Below are positions 33,730 to 42,098 of a stretch of 64,000 nucleotides of DNA, in pieces. A program made the translations under genes and the position numbers. This DNA comes from CAVOEB01 sp965249645. GTDB lineage: Bacteria > Pseudomonadota > Alphaproteobacteria > UBA828 > JAPUJA01. The stretch lies in NCBI GenBank assembly GCA_965249645.1, contig CBDFML010000007.1, positions 62,001 to 126,000 on the forward strand. The letters are read 5' to 3'. Each line of letters starts with the position of its first letter. Position 1 is the first letter of the stretch. The notes below the pieces were generated by a model. That model was not told the origin of the DNA and made no database searches. It worked only from the letters and a program-made list of their open reading frames with translations.

Positions 33730-34167
33730 CTATGCGGACTCCGGCCAGACAAAATCTGGGCGAAGCCCTTCATGAACCGGACGACCGTCGTCCGGTGCCG
33801 GGGCACCGCTGGCCGGATCGTAGAAGGCATGGTAAGCCGCCGGCAGGCTGGCCGGGTCGTAACCCATCAGGTTCGGCACGACCACGCGAATGCGCTTTTC
33901 CTTGTCATCGAGCATGATCGGTGCACCACAGGTTGCACAGGTGCAAAGGTCCAGTGGCCCATCCGGGTTTTGACCGTTGAACGGCTGGCGATTCAAGCCG
34001 TCGGCGTTATCGACCGCCATATCGCCGTGATTGAAAAACACGACGTGGGTCGAATCCTGCCCCGTTACACCCTTGCAGACAGTGCAGTGGCAGATGTGGT
34101 TGTCGATCGGATCGTTATCCGAGTGGGTGTGAATATGGTCGCATCCCCCAGCATACTTGTGAGCCAT
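33730..34167 (-). CDS. GFA/CENP-V family zinc protein
   Basis: A 145-aa protein with the GFA-type metal pattern: CHCTVCKGVTG in the first part and CTCATCGAPIMLD in the second, plus an N-terminal YAGGCDHIH. The family includes glutathione-dependent formaldehyde-activating enzyme, but most members have no proven activity. A strong AAGGAGGAAG precedes the ATG. The C-terminus is Pro/Asp-rich. It is monocistronic, convergent with tRNA-Asn. Confidence 0.85.
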   Translation of the reverse strand: MAHKYAGGCDHIHTHSDNDPIDNHICHCTVCKGVTGQDSTHVVFFNHGDMAVDNADGLNRQPFNGQNPDGPLDLCTCATCGAPIMLDDKEKRIRVVVPNLMGYDPASLPAAYHAFYDPASGAPAPDDGRPVHEGLRPDFVWPESA

Positions 34168-34668
34168 CTCTTCCTCCTTGCTAGTTTACTTGATTAAGTC
34201 AACCGCCCATGTGCAGGCGTAATATGTGGCGCTCCTCATCTGGCCCTTGCGGAACCGTCCCTGTTCAGCCCCCTTTAACCGGTCCAGTTTAATTGTTAGT
34301 GCATCGATTGTCGCTGGCGCACTCGAAGCCCGACATGGAACCTACCAGATATTGCGCTCGCGACGTCAAGCCACAGCACCGTACACTTTGACAGCCTCGA
34401 AAACGACCCGGACCTCGGGAGGCAAGCGCAAAACACGTTTTTGACACGCATCCACCAAAGGGGCCAAATCGACGAGGGGTCGGATTAAGGCGATCCAGCC
34501 GCTTTGTCGTTCGGCCCCGTCCCACTTTCACCGTTCCGTTTCGCCGGCTGCTGGCGAGATCCGCCTTTTGTCTAGGCAGTGAGCCCCGTCACCGACTACG
34601 ATCAGGGGGTTCTATACATTCGGCTCATCGAAAAGAGAGTCGACGCCACCAAACCAAAGGGGGGAACC
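34168..34668. other. Intergenic region upstream of malic enzyme gene
   Basis: About 500 bp with no convincing gene. Short frames at 34226-34444 and 34289-34531 lack ribosome sites and family patterns. The segment is less GC-rich than the surroundings and probably contains the promoters of the GFA gene and of the malic enzyme gene. A GGGGGGAA precedes the ATG at 34669. Confidence 0.6.
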
Positions 34669-35848
34669 ATGGCTGATTTCTTTGAGCGCTCACTCATCCT
34701 GCACGAACAACTTCGGGGCAAGATAAGCGTCACCAACAAATTGCCGATCGGCAGCCGCGACGACCTGTCGTTGGCCTACACGCCGGGCGTTGCACGACCC
34801 TGCGAAGCCATCGCTGCGGGCCCGGAAGCCGCACGCCAATTGACCATCAAGGGCAACGCCGTGGCGGTTGTGACCGACGGCACCGCCGTGCTCGGCCTGG
34901 GCGACATCGGTCCCCTGGCCGCGCTTCCCGTTATGGAGGGCAAGGCTCTGCTGTTTCGCGAGTTTGCCAACATCGACGCCTGGCCGATCTGCCTCGATAC
35001 CAAGGATCCCGACAAGATAATCGAGACCTGTCGGCTGATCGCTCCGGTTCGGGGGCATCAACCTCAAGGACATCTCGGCACCGCGCTGCTTCCAGATCGA
35101 GGATGAGCTGCAGGACCTCGGCATCCCTGTCTTCCACGACGACCAGCACGGCACCGCTATCGTGCTGCTCGCCGCCCTGATCAACGCCTGTAAGGTGACG
35201 GGACGGAAGTTGAGCGACGTGACCGTCGTGATCAACGGGGCGGGCGCGGCAGGCACGGCGATCGCCAAGCTGATCCGCGGCGTCGGCGTGGACGGCGGCG
35301 ATATCGAGCCGATCAACGATGTGATCCTGTGCGATTCGAAGGGCGCGATTCATGGCGGGCGTGACGACCTCAACCCGTCGAAGCAGGCGATGCTCGAATA
35401 CTCCAACCGCTCGGGCAAGGCGGGTACCGTCAAAGAGGTCATCGCGGGCGCCGACGCCTTCATCGGCGTTTCGCGCGGCAACGTCATCGATGCCAACGAC
35501 GTGAAAACCATGGCGGACAAGGCGATTATCTTCGCCATGGCGAACCCAACGCCTGAAATCATGCCCGACGAGGCGAAAAAGGGCGGCGCTGCCGTGATCG
35601 GTACCGGGCGCAGCGATTTCCCCAACCAGGTGAACAACGTCCTGGTCTTCCCGGGTATCTTCCGCGGTGCGCTCGATGCGCGGGCGCCAGTGATCAACGG
35701 CGCCATGAAGATTGCCGCTGCCACGGCGCTGGCCGACGACGTCGAGGAGCCTTCCACCGAGATGATCCTGCCCCACCCGCTGGATCACACCGTCGCGCCG
35801 GAAATCGCCAAAAAGGTGAGAGCCGCCGCCAAGGCGTCCATAAAGTAG
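34669..35848 (+). pseudogene. maeB: NAD(P)-dependent malic enzyme (short form), frameshifted
   Basis: Two frames together give one short malic enzyme of about 390 aa without the phosphotransacetylase tail. The N-terminal piece (34669 to 35047) has LAYTPGVARPCEAIAA, VVTDGTAVLGLGDIGPLAAL and KALLFREFANIDAWP. The second piece resumes with FGGINLKDISAPRCFQIEDE and HDDQHGTAIVLLAALINA. It then has the NAD site VVINGAGAAGTAIAKLI and AMANPTPEI. The switch is at 35047, where 2 bases are missing (or 1 extra) before TTCGGGGGC. The enzyme decarboxylates malate to pyruvate. Without the indel the frame would be normal, so an assembly slip in the G run is quite possible. Confidence 0.85.
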
Positions 35849-35871
35849 CCGGCTTGCAGGACGGGCTGCGC

Positions 35872-36438
35872 TTAGCCGTCCGTCCCGCGCGTCGCGCCCG
35901 GACGCCACAGCACGTCGCGCGCGCCCTTGTCGTTGAGGTGGCGGGCGAGTACGAAAAGATGATCCGACAGCCGGTTGGCGTATTTCACCGCGATCGGATT
36001 GATCGTCTCGCACTCGGCCAGTTCGGTCATCAACCGCTCCGCCCGTCGCGCGATGGTGCGGGCAACATGAAGCTGCGCCGACGCCCGCGTACCACCCGGC
36101 AGAACGAACGATTCCAACGGCGCGAGTTCGGCGTTCATCGAATCGATCTCCGCCTCGAGCCGGTCGACCTGCCCCTGAGTGACGCGAAGCGCCACTGTTT
36201 CGTCTTCGGGTCTGCACAGATCCGCCCCGAGATCGAACAGATCGTGCTGGATTCGCTCGAGCATGGCGTCGGCGTCGCCTGCGGTTTCAAGCCGTGCCAC
36301 TCCGACCGCGGCATTGGCTTCGTCTGTCGTGCCGTACGCGGCAACCCGCAGATTGTGCTTGGCAACCCTCGCCCCGCCGCCCAGCGAGGTCTGCCCGGCA
36401 TCGCCTCCTCGGGTGTAGATTTTTGTCAGTTTCACCAT
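35872..36438 (-). CDS. Cob(I)alamin adenosyltransferase, PduO type
   Basis: A 188-aa protein with the ATP-binding signature YTRGGDAGQTSLGGG near the N-terminus and the helix-bundle residues RIQHDLFDLGADLCRPED, LPGGTRASAQLHVARTIARRAER and KYANRLSDHLFVLAR. It makes adenosylcobalamin from cob(I)alamin and ATP. It lies tail to tail with the malic enzyme gene. Its start is 126 bp from the divergent TPR-methyltransferase gene. Confidence 0.93.
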   Translation of the reverse strand: MVKLTKIYTRGGDAGQTSLGGGARVAKHNLRVAAYGTTDEANAAVGVARLETAGDADAMLERIQHDLFDLGADLCRPEDETVALRVTQGQVDRLEAEIDSMNAELAPLESFVLPGGTRASAQLHVARTIARRAERLMTELAECETINPIAVKYANRLSDHLFVLARHLNDKGARDVLWRPGATRGTDG

Positions 36439-36564
36439 CGCCCCTTGTTCCTTCCGGTCGCTCGGTCATGCGGCCAAATTTTGTTAACCTTATACGGGCA
36501 GACTGCGCCCATTCCAAATGATTGAGATCAGGCTCTCCTGGCCTGCAGAGGCTCCACGTCCGAG

Positions 36565-39078
36565 ATGACCGCCCGCCCCTCCCCGTCTGCCGACGAGAAC
36601 GTCGTTCGCTCTTCGGACGCATCGACCGGCGCGCTCGGCCGGCAAATCGACGAGGCCGCAGCGCTTCATCGCGGGGGAAAGCTGGACGAGGCCGAGGCAG
36701 CCTATCGGGATATCCTGGCCAAAGCGCCCGATCATCCGGATACGCTTCATCTTCTGGGCTACCTGTACCACCAGAACGACCGGGACAGCGAAGCAGTGGC
36801 CTGCTTTACCCGATCCATCTCGGCCGATGCCGAAAAACCGATGGTGCACACCAACCTGGGCAACGTCCTGCTGCGACAGGGCGATATGGATGGCGCTGTG
36901 GGCTGCTTTCGTGCCGCACTCGATCTCGATCCGGGCAATCGCCTTTTCCTGAGCCGGCTTGCCGAAGCCTTGGCCCGGGGCTGGTTCGACCCGTCAGATC
37001 CAAGACTTCCAGGCGAGCTTGTCGACTGCATCAGCGTCGACGTGATCGATCCCCGCCGGTTGCGTCGGACCGTACTCGCCACGCTTGATCTCGTGTCAAG
37101 CGCGCCCGCGCTTGACGATCCGCTGCTTGTGGCCTTCATGCGCCGTGAGGTACTGGCCGACGAAGCCCTGGAAGCCTGGCTGGCCGGCGTCCGCCGCAAG
37201 GTCCTCGAAAACCGCCAGAGCGTGCCACTCGAACAGCTCGCAGCGCTCGCGCGCCAGAGCGAGCTTTGCGACTACGTTTGGTCCGAAAGCGCTGAGGAAT
37301 CGCGGGGCGTTGAAATCCTGATGAACACAATCAATCAGGCCTTCTCTGCGGGCCGGACGCCCGGCAATCTGGACGTCGCCCTGCTCGCCAGCTACCGGCC
37401 GCTGGATGCCCTGCCCTGCGCTGATGTTCTCCTCGCCAGCCGGGAGAACTTTCCCGAGGCGTTGACGGAACTGCTGGACAACCAAATCACCGAACGACGC
37501 GCGACACGCACCGCAGCCGAGGCGATCGAGACGGCCACGCCGATTTCGGATGGCCTGTCTGTCGCCGTTCAGGCTCAGTACGAGGAGAATCCCTACCCCC
37601 GTTGGGAGCGCACCGGAGAAATCGAGGCCCTGCCGGTCGCCACCGTTATGACCCGATTGTTCCCCCACCTCGCGAATCAGAAGCACTCTTGGCCCGACGC
37701 TCCACACATTCTCGTCGCAGGCTGCGGCACGGGGCGGCACGCCATCGATACGGCGCAACGCTTTACCGATGCGGCCGTGCTCGCCTTCGATCTGAGCCGG
37801 GCGAGCGTCGGCTACGGCGCTCGCAAGGCGCAGGAGCTGAGCGTTGGCAACGTCCGCTTTGTTCAGGGCGATCTTCTGGCTCTCGATGGCGAAAACTCTG
37901 CCTACGACATCATCGAAAGCGGCGGCGTGCTGCATCATCTCGATGACGCACTGGCCGGGTGGCGGATCCTGACCGGGCTACTCTCCGACGGCGGTCTGAT
38001 GAAGATCGGCCTCTACAGCGAGGCCGCCCGGCGCCACATCGTTGCTGCCCGCCGCTTCGTCGCGGCCGGCGGCTATGCGGTAACCCCGGAGGATATCCGG
38101 CGCTGCCGCCAGGATATCCTCGCGCTGCCCGCAGACGATATCGTGCGCAAGGTCGCCGCTTCGCCGGATTTCTATAATTTATCGTCCTGTCGAGACTTGA
38201 TTTTCTATGTCCACGAGCATCACTTCACCTTACCCGCCCTGGCAGCAATGATCGACGAGCTGGGTCTCGAATTTCTCGGCTTTGAGCTGACCGACCCCGC
38301 CGTTCTCGAGGAATTCCGGTCGCGGTTTCCGGGCGATCCCGACGCCATCGAACTTTCGAACTGGGCGCGGTTCGAAGCGGACCACCCCGACACATTCGCC
38401 GCCATGTACCAGTTCTGGTTGCGCAAGCCAGCGGGCGAGACTCAACAATCCATCCTGCCGCCCGACGCATTTCGCCGGGTCGACGAGGCACCCGACGACG
38501 AGTTCTACCGCGAGGCACGTCTTGTCACCCATATCGATGATGCGGCCATCACGGCCGTGACCGACCTCTACCGCGAACAGCTGCCCGAAGGCGGCGCGAT
38601 CCTCGACCTGATGAGCAGCTGGGTGAGCCACTTGCCCGACGAGGTCACCTTTGGGCGTGTGGTCGGTCTGGGCATGAGCAGCGAAGAGCTCGCCGCCAAT
38701 CCACGGCTCGACGCCGCGCTCTGCCAGAACCTCAATGTCGAGCCGCGTCTGCCCTTCGCCGACGGCGAATTCGACGCCGCCACGCTCTGCGTCTCGATCC
38801 AGTATCTGACGCGCCCCGTCGAGGTGCTGCGCGAACTGGGCCGGGTGATCAAGCCCCGCGGTCTTTTGATCGTCACTTATTCGAACCGGTGTTTCGCGAA
38901 CAAGGCAGTCGGCGTCTGGCTCGCGCTGAACGATGCCGGTCACGGCGAGTTGATCGAGCATTATCTGACGGACGCGGAAAACTGGACTGCGATTGAGCGA
39001 CACGACCGCAGCCCGGCGCCGGGACAAAGCGACCCGCTCTACGCCGTGACGGCAACCAGCCTGGGTCCGGCCGCCTGA
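36565..39078 (+). CDS. TPR protein with two SAM methyltransferase domains
   Basis: An 837-aa three-part protein. Residues about 25-135 are TPR repeats (ALHRGGKLDEAEAAYRDILA, VHTNLGNVLLRQGDMDGAVG). About 330-560 is a class I methyltransferase (HILVAGCGTGRHAIDTAQRF, VLAFDLSRASVGYG, IIESGGVLHHLDDALAGWRI). About 630-837 is a second one of another subfamily (GAILDLMSSWVSHLPDE, VVGLGMSSEELAANPRL, PRLPFADGEFDAATLCVSIQ). The last usually stands alone in other genomes. Targets are unknown; TPR domains suggest a protein or glycan partner. No signal peptide. A terminator follows at 39118. Confidence 0.85.
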   Translation: MTARPSPSADENVVRSSDASTGALGRQIDEAAALHRGGKLDEAEAAYRDILAKAPDHPDTLHLLGYLYHQNDRDSEAVACFTRSISADAEKPMVHTNLGNVLLRQGDMDGAVGCFRAALDLDPGNRLFLSRLAEALARGWFDPSDPRLPGELVDCISVDVIDPRRLRRTVLATLDLVSSAPALDDPLLVAFMRREVLADEALEAWLAGVRRKVLENRQSVPLEQLAALARQSELCDYVWSESAEESRGVEILMNTINQAFSAGRTPGNLDVALLASYRPLDALPCADVLLASRENFPEALTELLDNQITERRATRTAAEAIETATPISDGLSVAVQAQYEENPYPRWERTGEIEALPVATVMTRLFPHLANQKHSWPDAPHILVAGCGTGRHAIDTAQRFTDAAVLAFDLSRASVGYGARKAQELSVGNVRFVQGDLLALDGENSAYDIIESGGVLHHLDDALAGWRILTGLLSDGGLMKIGLYSEAARRHIVAARRFVAAGGYAVTPEDIRRCRQDILALPADDIVRKVAASPDFYNLSSCRDLIFYVHEHHFTLPALAAMIDELGLEFLGFELTDPAVLEEFRSRFPGDPDAIELSNWARFEADHPDTFAAMYQFWLRKPAGETQQSILPPDAFRRVDEAPDDEFYREARLVTHIDDAAITAVTDLYREQLPEGGAILDLMSSWVSHLPDEVTFGRVVGLGMSSEELAANPRLDAALCQNLNVEPRLPFADGEFDAATLCVSIQYLTRPVEVLRELGRVIKPRGLLIVTYSNRCFANKAVGVWLALNDAGHGELIEHYLTDAENWTAIERHDRSPAPGQSDPLYAVTATSLGPAA

Positions 39079-39117
39079 GACCACAGCGAGCCCACTCCAT
39101 CGCGAGGGCACAAGAAT

Positions 39118-39144
39118 GGCCGCGTCCCTGAGACGCGGCCTTTT
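39118..39144 (+). terminator. Rho-independent terminator after the TPR-methyltransferase gene
   Basis: A 9-bp GC-rich stem GGCCGCGTC / GACGCGGCC with loop CCTGA, then TTTTCGTTT. It closes the rightward gene and lies 34 bp before the stop of the convergent small membrane protein gene. Confidence 0.85.
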
Positions 39145-39177
39145 CGTTTGTCGTGAAGACGTCGAGCCGACGACCGG

Positions 39178-39393
39178 CTATTCGCCGTGCCGTTGCACCT
39201 TGCGCCGGTTTCGGAGCGCGAAATAGACGACCGTCAGCACGGCTAAGCCGATGCCGACGATATAGCCGTGATCGAGCAGCCAGTGAAGCGCGCCTACGCC
39301 GCCCGTGTGCTGGTCAACCGTGTGAGCCTCGGCCAGCGAAGCAAGAGGCGCCATCAAGAGCGCCAAGACAACGGCCCGGGTAAAGCAGGTCAT
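39178..39393 (-). CDS. Small exported membrane protein
   Basis: A 71-aa protein: cleavable signal peptide (FTRAVVLALLMAPLASLAEA), a short periplasmic linker with His (HTVDQHTGGVGALHWLLDHG), one membrane helix (YIVGIGLAVLTVVYFALR) and a basic cytoplasmic tail (NRRKVQRHGE). ATG 39393 is chosen because the signal peptide begins there; the frame is open far upstream without a good start. Function unknown. Proteins of this build often accompany copper or cytochrome systems, but nothing nearby supports that. Confidence 0.7.
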   Translation of the reverse strand: MTCFTRAVVLALLMAPLASLAEAHTVDQHTGGVGALHWLLDHGYIVGIGLAVLTVVYFALRNRRKVQRHGE

Positions 39394-39591
39394 GATTTGT
39401 GTTCTCCCTCCAAGCATGTCCGTCGGATCGATCGTTTCTTTAGTATCGCGGTAGGCCGGCACCTTGACCGATGCCTTTCGCCTGCCGGGACCATTGAGGA
39501 AAAAGCTATCGCAACCGTGCAACGATGGCAACTCGTTCGGGCCGCACCCCATAGGCGCGGCCGCGCCAGCTGGATTACTCTGCGGTGCAGG

Positions 39592-39858
39592 CTAGATTCC
39601 GCTCGCCCTCTTCACGTCCGCCGCGCTGTCCGACCCGTCGTGACCGAAGCGTAAAGGGCAAAAATGGACCTCGCAGCAGACTTCGAGGCAGACTTCGTAA
39701 AAAGCCCCATCGGAGCCACAATCGGTTGCGTCCTCCACCGTCGATTCGCGCTCGGCCTGGAACGCGGTGTGCACGATGCACGGCGCGTCACGACAGCAAA
39801 GATCGATCAGGGTCTTTTCCAGCCGGGACAGGCGTGAGACTTCGTTCGAGGGAGACAT
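39592..39858 (-). CDS. Small cysteine-rich hypothetical protein
   Basis: An 88-aa protein starting MSPSNEVSRLSRLEKTLIDL after GAAAGGGGC. It has eight Cys (CCRDAPC, DCGSD, VCLEVCCEVHFC), which could bind metal or form disulfides; no signal peptide, so metal binding is more likely. The N-terminal helix and clustered Cys do not fit a family I know. It is divergent from the GreA/GreB-type gene. Confidence 0.55.
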   Translation of the reverse strand: MSPSNEVSRLSRLEKTLIDLCCRDAPCIVHTAFQAERESTVEDATDCGSDGAFYEVCLEVCCEVHFCPLRFGHDGSDSAADVKRASGI

Positions 39859-40068
39859 AATGCCCCTTTCTCGCTATGGTAGTTTGATAAAAAATTTAAT
39901 TACCTATTACGAATGGTCTAGAGCGTTATGGTTAATGGAAAGTTAATATCCACAGTCTAGGCCAAGTTATCCACACCCCCGAGGCTGCGACGATCTGCCG
40001 CCGTGCCAAATCGCACCGCCGCCGTCGCTTGAAATCTGTTAGCATCGGGGAATGATGATGAGGACTAG
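39859..40068. promoter_or_regulatory. AT-rich divergent intergenic region with two DnaA-box-like sites
   Basis: 210 bp between divergent genes. An AT-rich block at 39888-39910 is followed by TAATATCCACA (39944-39954) and by TTATCCACA (39967-39975), which is the consensus DnaA box; both lie in the same direction. They could regulate the flanking genes or be chance. Promoters of the Cys-rich and Gre-type genes must lie here. Confidence 0.4.
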
Positions 40069-40572
40069 ATGAGCCGGGCGTTTGTCAAGGAACCGGACGG
40101 CGATTCGGTCGTCGATGACGCCCCCGATCTGCCGCAGAGCCCGCATCCCAATTACGTCACGCCCAAAGGGTTGGCGCAGTTGCAAGCCCAGCGCGAGGCG
40201 CTGATTTCGGAACGCAATGCGGTGCGGGCGCAAAGCGACGAAATCACGAACCGTCTTCCGCTGGGCCATCTCGGGCGCGAGTTGCGCCATGTCGAGGGCC
40301 GTCTGGAGCGCGCGATCCTGGTCGACCCGGCCAAGCAGCCGGCGGACGAAGTTGGTTTCGGCGCCATCATCGAGGTCGAAGACGATTCTGGTGAGCGTCG
40401 CGAGGTTGCAATCGTCGGCGAAGACGAAGCCGATGTCGACGCGGGACGGGTCAGTTGGGTCTCGCCCCTGGCCCGTGCGCTGATGGGATCGCGGGTCGCG
40501 GATTACGTCACCTGGAAACGTCCCGCCGGCGATCTCGGGCTTGAAATTCTCTCGATCCGCTACACGATTTAG
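40069..40572 (+). CDS. GreA/GreB-type transcript cleavage factor
   Basis: A 167-aa protein of the GreA/GreB family. It has an N-terminal segment with YVTPKGLAQLQAQREALISER (the coiled coil starts here), the ELRHVEGRLERAILVDPAKQ turn, and a C-terminal domain with VGFGAIIEVEDDSGERREVAIVG. It ends in SPLARALMGSRVADYVTWKRP, typical of the family. It rescues paused RNA polymerase by helping cleave the RNA. The N-terminal 25 residues are an extra acidic extension. Transcribed alone, 254 bp before the polyamine importer. Confidence 0.87.
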   Translation: MSRAFVKEPDGDSVVDDAPDLPQSPHPNYVTPKGLAQLQAQREALISERNAVRAQSDEITNRLPLGHLGRELRHVEGRLERAILVDPAKQPADEVGFGAIIEVEDDSGERREVAIVGEDEADVDAGRVSWVSPLARALMGSRVADYVTWKRPAGDLGLEILSIRYTI

Positions 40573-40825
40573 TGATCGCGCGCACCAATAGCCGGCAACG
40601 CGAATGCGGGCCTCCCCGGTACCCGCGAAAACCCTAGGGTGCCTGCGGCTATTTCCTATTGTGAGTCAAGGTTTATGGCATGGCCTTAAGGGCTTGACGC
40701 TTTTGTTCCCGGGCTGCACCATCAGGGCAGCTAGTGGTTAGCAGGCCGGACAGCGGTGTCGTGTAGCGCGACTGTTTCGCGTGCGGTCATGGGAGAGAAC
40801 TAAATTCGTTAAATGGGAGGTATGA

Positions 40826-42016
40826 ATGACCGATAACAGCTGGTTCGACGAGCTTCCGCAGTACTATCAGGGCCTGGGCCGCAAGGCCGGTCTCGACAGG
40901 ATCGGAATGAACCGCCGCAACTTCATGAAGGGCGCGGGCACCGCGGCCGCCATCGGCGCTGGAGCGAGCATGCTGCCGAAGAAAGCCAAGGCAGCGACTG
41001 ACATGGGCTACATGTGCTGGGAAGGCTACAATGCCCCGGTCATGGTCGAGCCCTTTGAGGCCGAAAACGACGTCAACATGAACATCGACGTCATCATCGA
41101 CGATCCCAGTTCCTTCGGTAAATTGATCGCCGGCGGTCATCGCGAGGTCGACGTCATCACCCTCGATGCCCCGTGGATTCAGCGTATGGGCCCGGCGGGC
41201 CTGTGCGAGTACCTCGACATCGCGGATTATCAGGAAACCTACGACGGCTTCTATCCGCAGTTCGCCCATCCGTTCGTGCCGCTCATGCACGAAGGCCAGA
41301 TCACCGGCCTGCCCAATCGCTGGGGCTGCATCGGCATGATGTTGAACTCGGCGTTTGAGAATCTGGACGACTGGAATGATTACACGCCGGCGTTCGAACC
41401 ACGCAACAAGGACAAGGTCGCCATGATGGATTTCGGCGACTATCCGATCCTGATCCTGGCGCAGCATATCGGCGTTAATCCGTATGTGCCGCTCGACCAG
41501 GGCGAGATCAACGAAATCCGCATGATCCTGCGCAAATGCTTCGAGCAGTCGCGCCTCCTGGTCGGCGATCTGACCCTGCTCCAGAAGGGCCTGGTCGATG
41601 GCTCCATCGTCACTGGGTTCGGTTGCGGCAACTACTGCACCTCGGGCGCGCGTTACGCCGGGCACCGCACCGTGCTGACGAAGATCCCCGAGCCGCTGGA
41701 GAACGGCTTCAAGCGCGGCGCCATCTGGCTCGAGGCCACGGCGATCGTGCGCGAGCCTAACAGTCCGCAAGCGGCGGAGAACTGGGTGAAGTGGTGCCAG
41801 ACGGAATTCGTCTGCCGTGTGATTTCCCTGGGCGAAGTGACCTCGGATCCGACGCCGAACGCCGCTGTCGAGGCGACCTACACCGAGGACGAGCGGGACA
41901 TCATCGACATGGATCACATCTGGGATTGGTGGGACAAGAGCATGTTCCAGGTGATGCTGCCAAACGTGGACGAGCTTCTGGCGATCTTCCAGGAAGAGCT
42001 GGCCCGCTCCACCTAA
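40826..42016 (+). CDS. potD: Polyamine-type ABC importer, Tat-exported substrate-binding protein
   Basis: A 396-aa periplasmic binding protein of the PotD/PotF group. A twin-arginine signal (MNRRNFMKGAGTAAAIGAGA) starts at about residue 28 after a short N-terminal extension. The mature part starts AATDMGYMCWEGYNAPVMVE and has SSFGKLIAGGHREVDVIT and LPNRWGCIGMMLNSAFE. GGAGGT stands 6 bp before the ATG. It delivers a polyamine-like or related cationic solute to the permeases encoded after it. The exact ligand is not certain. A hairpin at 42047 separates it from the ATPase gene. Confidence 0.87.
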   Translation: MTDNSWFDELPQYYQGLGRKAGLDRIGMNRRNFMKGAGTAAAIGAGASMLPKKAKAATDMGYMCWEGYNAPVMVEPFEAENDVNMNIDVIIDDPSSFGKLIAGGHREVDVITLDAPWIQRMGPAGLCEYLDIADYQETYDGFYPQFAHPFVPLMHEGQITGLPNRWGCIGMMLNSAFENLDDWNDYTPAFEPRNKDKVAMMDFGDYPILILAQHIGVNPYVPLDQGEINEIRMILRKCFEQSRLLVGDLTLLQKGLVDGSIVTGFGCGNYCTSGARYAGHRTVLTKIPEPLENGFKRGAIWLEATAIVREPNSPQAAENWVKWCQTEFVCRVISLGEVTSDPTPNAAVEATYTEDERDIIDMDHIWDWWDKSMFQVMLPNVDELLAIFQEELARST

Positions 42017-42046
42017 GCAGACCGTATCGTTTCGCAAGATCAAGTT

Positions 42047-42078
42047 CCCCGGCGGCCTTGAGCCGCCGGGGGTGTTTT
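42047..42078 (+). terminator. Intercistronic terminator between potD and potA
   Basis: Stem CCCCGGCGGC (42047-42056) pairs with GCCGCCGGGG (42062-42071), loop CTTGA, followed by TGTTTT. Ten GC-rich pairs and a U-stretch 21 bp before the next gene. A partial terminator here would give more binding protein than membrane parts. Confidence 0.75.
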
Positions 42079-42098
42079 CTGACGGCATGAGGTAGGCC

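Noticed and set aside
34226..34531. Short ORFs in the region upstream of the malic enzyme gene
   Set aside because: No ribosome sites, no family pattern, and both strands overlap each other.
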